In this document: piece after piece, positions 25,166-33,964 of the stretch
How the letters are laid out: each line of letters opens with the position of its first letter
How positions within the stretch are numbered: position 1 is the stretch's first letter
Assembly (NCBI GenBank): GCA_964562405.1
Contig: CAZLTC010000006.1
Location: 3,950 to 67,949 of the forward strand
Source of the DNA: WJLY01 sp964562405
GTDB taxonomy: Bacteria > Joyebacterota > Joyebacteria > Joyebacterales > Joyebacteraceae
DNA length: 64,000 nt
Reading direction: 5' to 3'
Position numbers and translations under genes: made by a program
The notes under the pieces: generated by a model
Databases searched by the model: none
The model's input: only the letters and a program-made list of their open reading frames with translations
Told to the model about the DNA's origin: nothing

Positions 25166-25798
25166 GTGTCGGTAAGGATCAGACTGCAGCGGAAGGGCGC
25201 CAAGCACATGGCCTTCTACCGCATCGTCGTGGCGGACTCGAGATCTCCGCGCGACGGACGTTTCGTTGAGCAGCTCGGCTACTACGACCCGCTCCGTGAT
25301 CCACCGGAGATCAACATCGAGACGCCGAAGGTTATAGACTGGCTCTCGAAGGGCGCCCAGCCTTCTGGCACCGTCGAGTCGCTTCTGCGCCGCGTCGGGA
25401 TCATGCAGATGTGGCATGAGGTCAGGAAGGGTAGGTCTCTCGATGAGCTCGGTCACATAGAGGACGAAGCCAGGAAGCGCATCGACGCCAAAGCGTCGAT
25501 GGACAAGCGGCTCAAGACGGAAGCCAAGGTCGACAAGGTCACGAAGAAGGAACAGGACGCGAAGCCCGAAGCGCCGGCGGCGGAGAGCGAGGCGGCTGGG
25601 GAAGCCCAGAGCGCACCGCCGGTGGCGGAGCCCGAGACGACGGAAGCGAGCGCGGGGCCGGACGAGGGCGAGGGGACCGATGGCGGCGACGCCACGTCCG
25701 GGTCGGACGGCGGCGCATCCCAGGATGAGGCCGCTCAAGAGGCCCCCGCGGGTGCGGAGGAAGAGCCCGCAGCGTCGGAGGAACAGAAGCCGGAGTAG
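25166..25798 (+). CDS. rpsP: Ribosomal protein S16 with long acidic C-terminal extension
   Basis: 210 residues; typical S16 is 75-100. GTG 25166 follows AAGGAGG by 4 bases and gives the family N-terminus VSVRIRLQRKGAKHMAFYRIVVADSRSPRDGRFVEQLGYYDP; an upstream ATG at 25100 is rejected. The S16 core ends around residue 82 (VGIMQMWHEV). A charged helical linker (EARKRIDAKASMDKRLKTEAKVDKV) and then about 90 residues rich in Ala, Glu, Pro, Asp and Gly follow, with no folded motif. The tail is in frame and ends at a normal stop with no sign of a frameshift. Extended S16 forms occur in some phyla; what the tail does is unknown. Confidence 0.93.
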   Translation: MSVRIRLQRKGAKHMAFYRIVVADSRSPRDGRFVEQLGYYDPLRDPPEINIETPKVIDWLSKGAQPSGTVESLLRRVGIMQMWHEVRKGRSLDELGHIEDEARKRIDAKASMDKRLKTEAKVDKVTKKEQDAKPEAPAAESEAAGEAQSAPPVAEPETTEASAGPDEGEGTDGGDATSGSDGGASQDEAAQEAPAGAEEEPAASEEQKPE

Positions 25799-25917
25799 CG
25801 GGAGCGAACGGAGACGGCTCCCAGTCCCATCGCGGGGGAGGATGTGCCGGAACCAGAGCCGGCGGCCGGCCGCGTAGGGTAGAAGACCATGTCTCCTTAA
25901 GAGAGGTCACTGGACCC

Positions 25918-26193
25918 ATGTTCGAAGACGAGATCAAGACTCCAGATTCGACCGAAGCCTCGCTCCAGGCGCTCGTCGAGTACATCTCGCGGGGCCTTGT
26001 GACGCACCCGGACGACGTTAATGTCACGCAGTCGATGAAGGGTGACATGATCGTCTACGAGGTGCGGGTCGCTGACGAGGACAAGGGCCGGGTGATTGGC
26101 AAGAACGGCCGTACCGCGAAGGCCCTGCGTGCCATCATCGGCGCCGCGGCGACCAAGAACGAAAAGAAGGCGACCGTCGAGATCATCGACTAG
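25918..26193 (+). CDS. khpA: KH-domain RNA-binding protein KhpA-like
   Basis: 91 residues. A single type II KH domain carries the RNA-contacting loop GKNG within DKGRVIGKNGRTAKALRAIIGAAAT. The N-terminus (ASLQALVEYISRGLVTHPDDVNVTQ) is typical of the KhpA/YlqC family found between rpsP and rimM. In other bacteria KhpA pairs with KhpB (Jag) and binds many transcripts. The leader segment of 119 bases shows no promoter, so it is likely part of the operon. Confidence 0.92.
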   Translation: MFEDEIKTPDSTEASLQALVEYISRGLVTHPDDVNVTQSMKGDMIVYEVRVADEDKGRVIGKNGRTAKALRAIIGAAATKNEKKATVEIID

Positions 26194-26244
26194 GTCGCCC
26201 GAGGTCCTCTCCGGGCCGAATCCCACGAGATCCGGGGCTGCTTG

Positions 26245-26772
26245 ATGAGTGAGCGTGACAACTGGATCGAGGCGGGCGTCCTCGTACGTCCGCACGGGGT
26301 GAGGGGAGAGATCGTCGCCGACGTCAAGAGTGACCTCGTCGACCTGCTGGTGGACGGTATGGGCATCCGGCTCGTTTCCCAAGCGGGGGCCGAGAGCGTG
26401 CCCAAAGTTGAGCAGGTCCGTGTGCACCAGGGACGCGCGGTCATCAAGTTCGAGGGGGCCGATTCCCGCGAGGCCGCGGAGGCCCTGAGGGGAAGCACTC
26501 TCTGGCTCACCAGGGAGCAGATAGGCGAGCTGCCCGAGGGGCGCTACTTCGTGGAGGACATACTCGGGCTCAAGGTCTACTGCGAATCCGGTGAGTTGCT
26601 GGGCCGGATCGGCGAGGTGCTGTGCATGCCGGCCAGCGACATATACGTGGTGCGCGGTGACGGAGGTGAGATACTGCTTCCGGTCATCGACGAGGTGATA
26701 CTGAGCGTCGACATCGAGGGCGGCAAGGTGGTCGTCCATCTGATGGAAGGCCTCAGGCGGGGGGTTGAGTGA
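26245..26772 (+). CDS. rimM: Ribosome maturation factor RimM
   Basis: 175 residues. An N-terminal beta-barrel (WIEAGVLVRPHGVRGEIVADVKSD) is followed by a PRC-barrel domain (GRYFVEDILGLKVYCESGELLGRIGEVL ... DIYVVRGDGGEILLPVIDEVILSVDIEGGKVVVHL). RimM helps assemble the 30S head by acting around protein S19. ATG 26245 is used; a TTG lies one codon earlier. Its stop overlaps the trmD start (GTGA, 26769-26772). Confidence 0.95.
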   Translation: MSERDNWIEAGVLVRPHGVRGEIVADVKSDLVDLLVDGMGIRLVSQAGAESVPKVEQVRVHQGRAVIKFEGADSREAAEALRGSTLWLTREQIGELPEGRYFVEDILGLKVYCESGELLGRIGEVLCMPASDIYVVRGDGGEILLPVIDEVILSVDIEGGKVVVHLMEGLRRGVE

Positions 26773-27563
26773 GGATCGATGTGCTCACGCTCTTCCCCGA
26801 GATGTTCGAGGGGCCCCTGTCTGAGAGCATCATCAAGCAGGCCCGCGAGAAGGGTCTCCTGAAGATAGCTCTCACCAACATCAGGGACTTCGCGAAGGAC
26901 CGGCACCGGACCGCTGACGACTGCCAGTACGGGGGCGGCAGCGGGATGGTGATGAAGCCGGAACCGATCTTTGAAGCTCTTGAGAACGTGCTCGCCCCGC
27001 CCTCCGCGGACACGGTGGCGGGTGGTCCCACGCCGGAACCGATCGAAGCAGGGACGACGTCCGAAGCGGTGGTCGTCCTGCTCTCGGCTCGAGGCAGGCT
27101 TCTGGACCACGCCCTTGCAGCGGAGCTGTCGCGCGAGCCGCGCCTCGTTCTCGTCTGCGGCCGGTACAAGGGCGTCGACGAGCGGGTAGCCTCTCTCGCG
27201 ACGCACGAGGTCTCTATCGGCGACTACGTGCTGACGGGCGGCGAACTCGCGGCGATGGTGCTGATAGACGCCGTCGTCCGCTTCGTGCCTGGAGTGCTGG
27301 GCGACATCGAGTCCGCCGAGACCGACTCGTTCTTCGAGGGGATACTCGGGCCGCCAAGCTACACGAGGCCCGAGGAGTACCGCGGCATGAGCGTCCCTGA
27401 CGTGCTCGTGTCCGGCCACCACGAGATGATACGACGCTGGCGCAGGAAGGAAGCCCTGAAGGCGACCAGAGAGCGCCGGCCCGAACTGCTGGAGCGCGTC
27501 CGCCTGAGCGACGAGGACGAGGAGCTGCTGGCAGAGATAGACGTTGAGGAGAACACGATCTGA
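26769..27563 (+). CDS. trmD: tRNA (guanine-37-N1)-methyltransferase TrmD
   Basis: 264 residues starting at GTG, overlapping rimM by four bases. It methylates G37 of tRNAs with CGG, CCG or similar anticodons and prevents +1 frameshifting. SPOUT knot motifs are RIDVLTLFPEMFEGPL, DDCQYGGGSGMVMKPEPI, CGRYKGVDERV, SIGDYVLTGGELAAMVLID and RRWRRKEAL. In most TrmD proteins CGRYEGxDER carries a Glu (E116 of the E. coli enzyme); here it is Lys. The LSPQG loop is also changed to LSARG, and there is a short Pro-rich insertion around residues 78-95. Confidence 0.95.
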   Translation: MRIDVLTLFPEMFEGPLSESIIKQAREKGLLKIALTNIRDFAKDRHRTADDCQYGGGSGMVMKPEPIFEALENVLAPPSADTVAGGPTPEPIEAGTTSEAVVVLLSARGRLLDHALAAELSREPRLVLVCGRYKGVDERVASLATHEVSIGDYVLTGGELAAMVLIDAVVRFVPGVLGDIESAETDSFFEGILGPPSYTRPEEYRGMSVPDVLVSGHHEMIRRWRRKEALKATRERRPELLERVRLSDEDEELLAEIDVEENTI

Positions 27564-27600
27564 GAATGGCCACAACGCCGAACAACCGAGGGAGTTAGAA

Positions 27601-27951
27601 ATGAACGAGAAGGTAAGGGCCATAGGCGACCGCGCGCTGCGCGACGACCTGCCCGATTTCGCCATAGGAGACACGGTTCGGATACACGTTCGCATCAGCG
27701 AGGGTGAGAAGGAGCGGACTCAGGCGTTCGAGGGCACGGTGTTGGCGAGAAGGGGCTCGGGCGCCGGTGAGACGTTCACGGTCCGCAGAGTGTCGCAGGG
27801 CATAGGTGTGGAGCGCACGTTCCCGGTATGCTCTCCGAACGTGCAGTCCGTGGTCGTAACACGCCGCGGCAAGGCGCGTCGCGCCAAGCTGTACTACCTC
27901 AGGGACAGGACCGGCAAAGCCGCGAAGACGAAGGCCAAGGATTTCAGGTAG
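27601..27951 (+). CDS. rplS: 50S ribosomal protein L19
   Basis: 116 residues. The core pattern is GDTVRIHVRISEGEKERTQAFEGTVLARRGSGAGETFTVRRVSQGIGVERTFPV and KARRAKLYYLRDRTGKAAKTK. L19 lies at the 30S-50S interface. ATG 27601 has GGGAG upstream; a longer frame from 27544 overlaps trmD and is not used. It closes the conserved rpsP-rimM-trmD-rplS series. Confidence 0.97.
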   Translation: MNEKVRAIGDRALRDDLPDFAIGDTVRIHVRISEGEKERTQAFEGTVLARRGSGAGETFTVRRVSQGIGVERTFPVCSPNVQSVVVTRRGKARRAKLYYLRDRTGKAAKTKAKDFR

Positions 27952-27961
27952 CGAACCACTC

Positions 27962-29017
27962 GTGGGGTCTTCCGTGGTTTCCGACGGAGCAGCCCATACG
28001 GACGGGCCGTCACGGCCGGATGAGGTCGAGACGACGTCTCATCGCCCTTCCGTCTGCGAGCTGAGCCTGAGAGAGGTGAGGGAACTCGTCGCCGGCGCTC
28101 CACCGGAGCCCGGCGACTCTCTTTGGCTCGAGCTGCGGGCGGACCCGCGGAGGGGCGTCGCGCGCCTCTGCGAGGAGATCGTCCGGCGCCGGGAACGCGA
28201 GTCCGCGTCACGCGAGCGAGAGCGGCGTCTCAGGCGTCACGAGTCGGAATTGTGGGAGAGGGGCCTGGAACTCGTGGCCGGCGTGGACGAGGCCGGACGG
28301 GGGCCACTCGCCGGGCCCGTCGTCGCTGCCGCAGTGGTGCTTCCCCGCGAGCTTCCGTTCGACGGCATAGACGACTCGAAGAAGCTGACCGCGGCGCGGA
28401 GGGACGAGCTGTTCGCGCTGATCCACGGGCACGCCCTGGCCATCGGTGTCGGCAGCTCCTCCGAGAAGGTCATAGACGACATCAATATCCTCCGGGCCAC
28501 GCACGCGGCCATGCGGCAGGCGGTCGCCGCTCTAGGGATCGAGCCGGACCACTTGCTGATCGACGGAGACCCAGTACCCGATCTCCCCGCTCCCCAGACG
28601 GCGATACATCGCGGCGACGAGCAGTCCGCCGCTATCGCCGCCGCTTCGATAGTGGCCAAGGTCACCAGAGACAGGCTGCTCGTCGAGTACGACACCACGT
28701 ATCCGGGATACGGATTCGCACGCCACAAGGGATACGGCACCCCCGACCACATGGCGGCGCTCACCCGTCTCGGTCCCTGCGAGATCCATCGCAGGTCGTT
28801 CGCCCCGGTGCTGGAATCGGGCGGAGGGCACTCCGAGGAGTTCCGGAGGTTCCGCAAGCTCATGCTCGACGCCGATACGCCCGAGCGCCTGCAGGAGATC
28901 GCCGAGGACATCGCGAAGCACAGAGAGGCGCTCGCGGCCTATGAGCTGTCGAAGCTGCGTGGCTTGTACAAGCGCTCCCACAGACGCGTGACGGTCGGCC
29001 TCGTCCGTTCGCGTTGA
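27962..29017 (+). CDS. rnhB: Ribonuclease HII with N- and C-terminal extensions
   Basis: 351 residues from GTG 27962; GTG 27974 is an alternative start. It cleaves the RNA strand of RNA-DNA hybrids and excises ribonucleotides from DNA. Core motifs are VAGVDEAGRGPLAGPVV (catalytic Asp and Glu), DDSKKLTAARRDELF, LLIDGDPVPDL, ASIVAKVTRDRLL and YPGYGFARHKGYGTPDHMAAL. The first ~95 residues (SLREVRELVAG ... DPRRGVARLCEEIVRRRERES) resemble the N-terminal helical region of Bacillus-type RNase HII. The C-terminal ~55 residues after SFAPVLES are extra. It is 10 bases after rplS, so co-transcription is likely. Confidence 0.94.
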   Translation: MGSSVVSDGAAHTDGPSRPDEVETTSHRPSVCELSLREVRELVAGAPPEPGDSLWLELRADPRRGVARLCEEIVRRRERESASRERERRLRRHESELWERGLELVAGVDEAGRGPLAGPVVAAAVVLPRELPFDGIDDSKKLTAARRDELFALIHGHALAIGVGSSSEKVIDDINILRATHAAMRQAVAALGIEPDHLLIDGDPVPDLPAPQTAIHRGDEQSAAIAAASIVAKVTRDRLLVEYDTTYPGYGFARHKGYGTPDHMAALTRLGPCEIHRRSFAPVLESGGGHSEEFRRFRKLMLDADTPERLQEIAEDIAKHREALAAYELSKLRGLYKRSHRRVTVGLVRSR

Positions 29018-29077
29018 CAGCCCCGCCCCCGTTTCCCGAAGACCCGCTATCGATCCTCCCCAGGACACCAACACGGC

Positions 29078-29452
29078 ATGAACAAGAGAAGAGTTGGGAC
29101 GCTCGCGGAGCGCATCGCCGCGCGCTTTCTGGAGATGAACGGCTATTCGATACTCGTGACCGGCTACAGGTTCCACGGTCGCGAGATCGACGTGATAGCC
29201 AAGCGTGGAACGACCGTGGCGTTCGTGGAGGTCAAGTTCAGAAGCGGGGCCGGAAGAGGCGCTCCTCGCGAGTCCGTGCGGGCGACTAAGCGCAGCCACA
29301 TCGTGCACGCGGCGAAGGGCTTCCTCTCGCAGGCACGGCTCCCGGCCCCTAGATGCCGGTTCGACGTGATCGAGATACGGATGGTGAGGGGAGGCCAGGC
29401 GATGAGCATAGAACACCTGGTCGGGGCCTTCGATGCCGACGCCTGGGGATGA
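29078..29452 (+). CDS. yraN: YraN/UPF0102-family endonuclease-like protein
   Basis: 124 residues. The Holliday-junction-resolvase-like fold shows GTLAERIAARFLEMNGYSIL, FHGREIDVIAKRGTTVAFVEVKFR (REID ... VEVK acidic and lysine cluster of PD-(D/E)xK nucleases) and FDVIEIRM. No reaction is firmly established for the family. Placement between rnhB and the comM-like gene is the usual arrangement. Confidence 0.9.
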   Translation: MNKRRVGTLAERIAARFLEMNGYSILVTGYRFHGREIDVIAKRGTTVAFVEVKFRSGAGRGAPRESVRATKRSHIVHAAKGFLSQARLPAPRCRFDVIEIRMVRGGQAMSIEHLVGAFDADAWG

Positions 29453-29467
29453 GCGAGGGGAGGGCTA

Positions 29468-30994
29468 ATGCTGGCGACCGTGCTTAGTGGAGGGGTCTGC
29501 GGGATCGACGGGTATATCGTGCGGGTAGAGGCGGACGTAAGCAGGGGGCTTCCGTCGTTCTCGACCGTCGGACTGGGTGACAGCGCGGTACGCGAGGGCC
29601 GCGACCGCGTCGCATCTGCCATACGAAACTCCGGTTTGAGCTTCCCGGTCGACCGTATCACGGTGAACCTCGCGCCCGCTGACGTGCGCAAGGAGGGCGC
29701 GGGATTCGATCTCCCGATCGCGCTGGGCATCCTGGCCGCGACGGGGCAGGTCGAGAGCAGGCTCCTGGCGAGCTTCGCGGTCGTCGGAGAGCTTGCGCTG
29801 GACGGGACGACGCGCGGACTGAGCGGAGCGCTCCCCGTGGCCGCCGCGGCGGCCCGCGAGCGACTTCGCGGGATCATCCTTCCTGCCGGCAACGCTCGAG
29901 AGGCCGCGGTGTTCGGCGACCTCGCGGTGCTGCCGGTCCGCAACCTCAGGGGCGCGGTCCGCGTGCTTGCGGGTGGGCCGCCCGACGAGCCGGAGGAGGC
30001 GGTCCACGCGGCCGTCGCCCCGGACCGCGCGTCCGACCTGTCGGACATCCGCGGTCAGGAGCACGCGAAACGCGCTCTCGAGATCGCTGCCGCGGGGGGA
30101 CACAACCTGCTCATGGTCGGCCCCCCCGGCGTGGGCAAGACGCTCCTGGCTCGCGCGTTCCCGACGGTGCTCCCCGGACTGACGCGCGAGGAGTCGCTCG
30201 TAGCGACGATGATCCACAGCGTGGCCGGCGAGCTTCCGCCGGGGAGTGGACTGCTCGAGGCGAGACCGTTCCGGGCACCGCACCACACCGTGTCGTTCGC
30301 GGGGCTCGTCGGCGGCGGCAGGGTCCCGCGACCTGGCGAGGTCAGCCTGGCGCACGCCGGCGTTCTTTTCCTCGACGAGATCGCCGAGTTCAGGCGCGAC
30401 GCCCTCGAGGCCCTCAGACAGCCGCTGGAGGACGGCCGCACGACCGTCACGCGGGCGGCCGCGACGGCCACGTTCCCGGCGGATTTCACGCTCGTGGCGA
30501 GCATGAATCCCTGCCCGTGCGGGCATCTCGGTCACCCGACCAGGCCCTGCAAGTGCGCACCGTCGGCGGTCAGGCGCTACAGGGGCAAGGTCTCGGGGCC
30601 GGTCATGGACCGCATCGACGTCCAGGTGCCGCTTCATCCGCCGACGTTCGACGAGCTGTCGCCCGGCAGGGGAGGCGAGGCGAGCGTGGACGTGAGAGCG
30701 CGCGTCCTGGAGGTGAGGGGACTCCAGGCCGAGAGATGGAAGGCCTGCCGCAATCCGCTCAATGGGCGCGTTCCGACCGCGCTGCTCGTGGAGATGGTAC
30801 AGCTCAGGGGGAGGGCGCGCGTGCTCCTGAGACGTGCCGTCAGCGAACTCGGCTTCTCTGCTCGCTCGTACCACAAGGTGCTCCGCATCGCACGCACCAT
30901 CGCCGACCTCGCGGGCGAGGCGGAGGTCCGTGCCGCGCACGTGGCGGAGGCCGTCCAGTACCGCAGTCTGGACCGCCAGATCCCCTCGGGCTGA
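29468..30994 (+). CDS. comM: YifB/ComM-family Mg-chelatase-like AAA+ ATPase
   Basis: 508 residues. The N-terminal ChlI-like domain (VEADVSRGLPSFSTVGLGDSAVREGRDRVASAI) leads to the AAA+ core, with VGPPGVGKTLLARAF (Walker A), VLFLDEIAEFRRDALEALRQPLEDG (Walker B), and the Cys cluster NPCPCGHLGHPTRPCKCAP. The C-terminal domain includes GFSARSYHKVLRIARTIADL. The Haemophilus and Vibrio homologue ComM is a branch-migration helicase needed for natural transformation; whether that applies here is unknown. It ends the operon from ffh. Confidence 0.93.
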   Translation: MLATVLSGGVCGIDGYIVRVEADVSRGLPSFSTVGLGDSAVREGRDRVASAIRNSGLSFPVDRITVNLAPADVRKEGAGFDLPIALGILAATGQVESRLLASFAVVGELALDGTTRGLSGALPVAAAAARERLRGIILPAGNAREAAVFGDLAVLPVRNLRGAVRVLAGGPPDEPEEAVHAAVAPDRASDLSDIRGQEHAKRALEIAAAGGHNLLMVGPPGVGKTLLARAFPTVLPGLTREESLVATMIHSVAGELPPGSGLLEARPFRAPHHTVSFAGLVGGGRVPRPGEVSLAHAGVLFLDEIAEFRRDALEALRQPLEDGRTTVTRAAATATFPADFTLVASMNPCPCGHLGHPTRPCKCAPSAVRRYRGKVSGPVMDRIDVQVPLHPPTFDELSPGRGGEASVDVRARVLEVRGLQAERWKACRNPLNGRVPTALLVEMVQLRGRARVLLRRAVSELGFSARSYHKVLRIARTIADLAGEAEVRAAHVAEAVQYRSLDRQIPSG

Positions 30995-31100
30995 ATGCGC
31001 AGTGGCCCGCCGCGTTCGGAAGATCGGGCGCCAACGGCCGAGGGCGAAGCGAAGCGCCGCAGAGCGGTTGTCTCCGGGTTCGGGCCGTAAGTCGCACGGG

Positions 31101-31129
31101 TGGACAGGATTATGCTAGTATGCTATAAT
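31101..31129 (+). promoter_or_regulatory. Promoter of the C1 protease gene
   Basis: TGGACA (31101-31106) and a perfect TATAAT (31124-31129) are 17 bases apart, with an extended TG two bases before the -10. The transcript would start near 31136, 31 bases before the start codon. Confidence 0.8.
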
Positions 31130-31166
31130 AATACAAACGGTCAAGGAGACAACCGGAGGCGTGACA

Positions 31167-33695
31167 ATGCACGGCATCGGTAGGGTATGCGCATGCTTGG
31201 CGGCTGCGGCCGCCCTGGCTTTGTGCGCGGGTTCGGCGCTCGCGGACGAGAAGGCGGCCGGCGACCCCGAGATAGAGGCTCTTCAAAGGCAGATCGATGG
31301 CCAGGGTCTGAGCTGGACGGCCAAGCACAACTGGACGTCCGATCTCTCCACGGAGGAGTTCAGGGCTCTCCTGGGAACGCGAGTACCGCCCGAGGTTCAG
31401 AGGCGCTTCGACGCTCTGGACCCCCAGGACTTCCCGGTAGCGCGCGACCTGCCGGACAGCTTCAGCTGGCGGACGCAGGACATAATGACGGCCGTGAAGA
31501 ACCAGGCCTCGTGCGGGAGCTGCTGGGATTTCGCGGGAGTGGGCGCCCTCGAGGCCGTGATAAAGCAGAGCACCAGCATCGAGCTGGACCTTTCCGAGCA
31601 GCAGGTTCTCTCCTGCGCTACTCCCGGATACGGGTGCGGCGGTGGCTGGTACGCGTGGGCTTGGAGCTACTTCCGGGACTACGGCGCGGTCAGCGAGTCG
31701 TGCATGCCGTACGAGGCCGACGATGAGGTTCCCTGTGCCGACTCGGGATGTGAGAAGGTCGCGACGGCCAAGAACTGGATCGACATACCGGACGACGTCG
31801 AGGTCATCAAGACCGCGCTGCTCACCGCTCCGATCGCTACGACCTTCACCGTCTACGACGACTTCAGCTCATACGGATCCGGCTGCTACGAGCACGCGGG
31901 CGATGACCCGATCAACCACGCGGTCGTCATCGTCGGATGGGACGACAACAAGTGCGGCGCCGGCGACGGCGCGTGGCTCTGCAAGAACAGCTGGGGCAAC
32001 TGGTGGGGCGACCTGGGCGGCTACTTCTGGATCAAGTACGGCAGCTGCAACATAGGTTCCAACGTGCAGCAGGTTTTCTACTATCCGGGTGTCGACGTCG
32101 TCCACGACTCGCACGAATTCAGCGACACCGCGGGTGACGACGACGGCTGGGCGGATCCTGGCGAGTCGATCGATCTGTCGGTCACGCTCAAGAACGAGAT
32201 AGTGGCTCCCGATCGCACGGGCGTGTCGGCCACGATCAGCACGAACTCCCCGTACGTAACGGTGACGCAGAATGCCGCGTCGTTCGGAAACCTCGACGCG
32301 GGCGAGACTGCGACCGGAGCGCCCGCGTACGAGTTCGTCGTGGACAAGTTCGCTCCTGCCGGCGAGGAGGTGGAGTTCGTCCTGTCGATCACCGGCGGGG
32401 CACGCTACGCGAACTCGGACACGTTCGCTATCGTGCTTGGTCCCATCCCGGTCCTCCTCGTGGACGACGACGCGGGCGAGTCGACCGAAATGTGGTTCGA
32501 GGACTCGCTGAGGAGGGTCCGCCCTGTCCACAAGTCCTGGATCGAGGACGTGCAGGGCCCGATCTCCCTGGCCGAACTGAACCGGTACACCGCCGTCATC
32601 TGGGACTGCGGATGGGGTGGCAAACTGGACGCAGACAATAGGACGACCCTCGAGTCGTATCTCGACGGTGGCGGGACGATCCTCTTCTCCGGTGAGGACA
32701 TGGGCTGGGCGCTCAACTACCAGAACGACCCGGACGAGATCCAGTTCTACAACGACTACCTTCATGCCGACTACATCGCCGACGACTCGGGCTACCGCAG
32801 CGTCGACGGCGTCTCGGGCGACCCGATAGGGGACGGCCTGTCGTTCACGCTCAACGGCACCGACAGCGCCATGAACCAGTTCTATCCCAGCGAGATCGAG
32901 CCGAGGACGGGCGCGACGGGCATCTTCGAGTATGCGCCCGGGACCGAGGGAGCGCTGCGCTACTCCACGGGCCATCGCGAGGTCTATCTCGCGTTCGGCT
33001 TCGAGGGAGTGACCGGCGCCGCCGTGCGCGACACGATCATGCGCAGGGCGCTCGAGTGGCTCGTCGATGGCGACTGGCCGGATGTGACGCAGCCGACCGT
33101 CGAGGTGACGGCGCCGAACGGTGGCGAAGAGTACTCCATTCACGACACCGTCAGAATAAGCTGGGACGCCGGTGACGACGTTGGGGTGACGGAGCTCGAG
33201 CTCTACTACTCGACCGACGGAGGAGCGACGTATCCGGACACCATTGCAATCCTGACGGCGCCGGCATCCTACTACGACTGGCCTGTGCCCGATGAGGCCG
33301 GCGAGACGTCTCGGGTGCGTGTGGTTGCGCGTGACGCGGCGGGACTGGCCGCGTACGACGACTCGGACGCGGATTTCAGCGTGGTCGACCCGGGCAGCGG
33401 TATCGTTGACGCGCCAAGGGCGCTTGCCCTAGGGCAGAACATGCCCAACCCGTTCAATCCCGTGACCCGCATAGCCTACTCGATACCGCGTCCCGCTCAC
33501 GTTCGCCTTACGATATACGACGTCAACGGGAGGGTCGTGAGGAGTCTCGTCGATAGGTCGATGATGGCCGACGACTACGTCTCGGTCTGGGACGGCAGGA
33601 CCGATGGCGGCGGCGAGGCCGCTTCGGGTATCTACCTGTACAGACTCACCGCCGATGGCACGGAACTCGAGCGGAAGATGATCCTGCTGCGCTGA
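31167..33695 (+). CDS. Secreted papain-like (C1) cysteine protease with GATase-like and FlgD-like domains
   Basis: 842 residues. ATG 31167 is 7 bases after GGAGG; a GTG at 31161 is too close to it. A signal peptide (ACLAAAAALALCAGSALA) precedes a short propeptide similar to the I29 inhibitor (SWTAKHNWTSDLSTEEFRALLG). The peptidase has NQASCGSCWDFAG (C119, with Q in the oxyanion hole), NHAVVIVGWDDN (H251) and KNSWGNWWGDLGGYFWIKYG (N274), a complete triad. Next come a CARDB-like beta domain, a GATase/ThuA-like domain starting VLLVDDDAG, an Ig-like module (VTAPNGGEEYSIHDTVRISW) and the NPFNP-type terminal domain (WDGRTDGGGEAASGIYLYR ... KMILLR). It is a likely extracellular protease, transcribed alone. 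Confidence 0.92.
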   Translation: MHGIGRVCACLAAAAALALCAGSALADEKAAGDPEIEALQRQIDGQGLSWTAKHNWTSDLSTEEFRALLGTRVPPEVQRRFDALDPQDFPVARDLPDSFSWRTQDIMTAVKNQASCGSCWDFAGVGALEAVIKQSTSIELDLSEQQVLSCATPGYGCGGGWYAWAWSYFRDYGAVSESCMPYEADDEVPCADSGCEKVATAKNWIDIPDDVEVIKTALLTAPIATTFTVYDDFSSYGSGCYEHAGDDPINHAVVIVGWDDNKCGAGDGAWLCKNSWGNWWGDLGGYFWIKYGSCNIGSNVQQVFYYPGVDVVHDSHEFSDTAGDDDGWADPGESIDLSVTLKNEIVAPDRTGVSATISTNSPYVTVTQNAASFGNLDAGETATGAPAYEFVVDKFAPAGEEVEFVLSITGGARYANSDTFAIVLGPIPVLLVDDDAGESTEMWFEDSLRRVRPVHKSWIEDVQGPISLAELNRYTAVIWDCGWGGKLDADNRTTLESYLDGGGTILFSGEDMGWALNYQNDPDEIQFYNDYLHADYIADDSGYRSVDGVSGDPIGDGLSFTLNGTDSAMNQFYPSEIEPRTGATGIFEYAPGTEGALRYSTGHREVYLAFGFEGVTGAAVRDTIMRRALEWLVDGDWPDVTQPTVEVTAPNGGEEYSIHDTVRISWDAGDDVGVTELELYYSTDGGATYPDTIAILTAPASYYDWPVPDEAGETSRVRVVARDAAGLAAYDDSDADFSVVDPGSGIVDAPRALALGQNMPNPFNPVTRIAYSIPRPAHVRLTIYDVNGRVVRSLVDRSMMADDYVSVWDGRTDGGGEAASGIYLYRLTADGTELERKMILLR

Positions 33696-33731
33696 CGTGG
33701 GTGGGACGTCCGCCGAGCCGCGGAATCCATG

Positions 33732-33759
33732 GGGGCCTGGACGGTGACGTCCGGGCCCC
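33732..33759 (+). terminator. Hairpin after the C1 protease gene
   Basis: A 12-bp stem GGGGCCTGGACG / CGTCCGGGCCCC has a GTGA loop and lies 36 bases after the stop codon. It lacks a T-run. The rest of the 269-base gap before the next gene contains nothing else I can support. Confidence 0.5.
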
Positions 33760-33964
33760 GCTCGTTGGGGCGGGGGTGCGTCGCCGCGCGCCGGCCCGCC
33801 ATGTCCCGGCGCTCCTCCCCGGGACCGCCCGCGGCCGTCACGCCCCGACATGCCGGGCTTGATTGCCCCGGCCGATGCCGCTACCATGAACTGAACCGAC
33901 AGTCCCCTTGGACCTGAGAGCGATCCACCTGCAGGCGCGGGCAGCGCCGCGCGAGAGAAGACCC

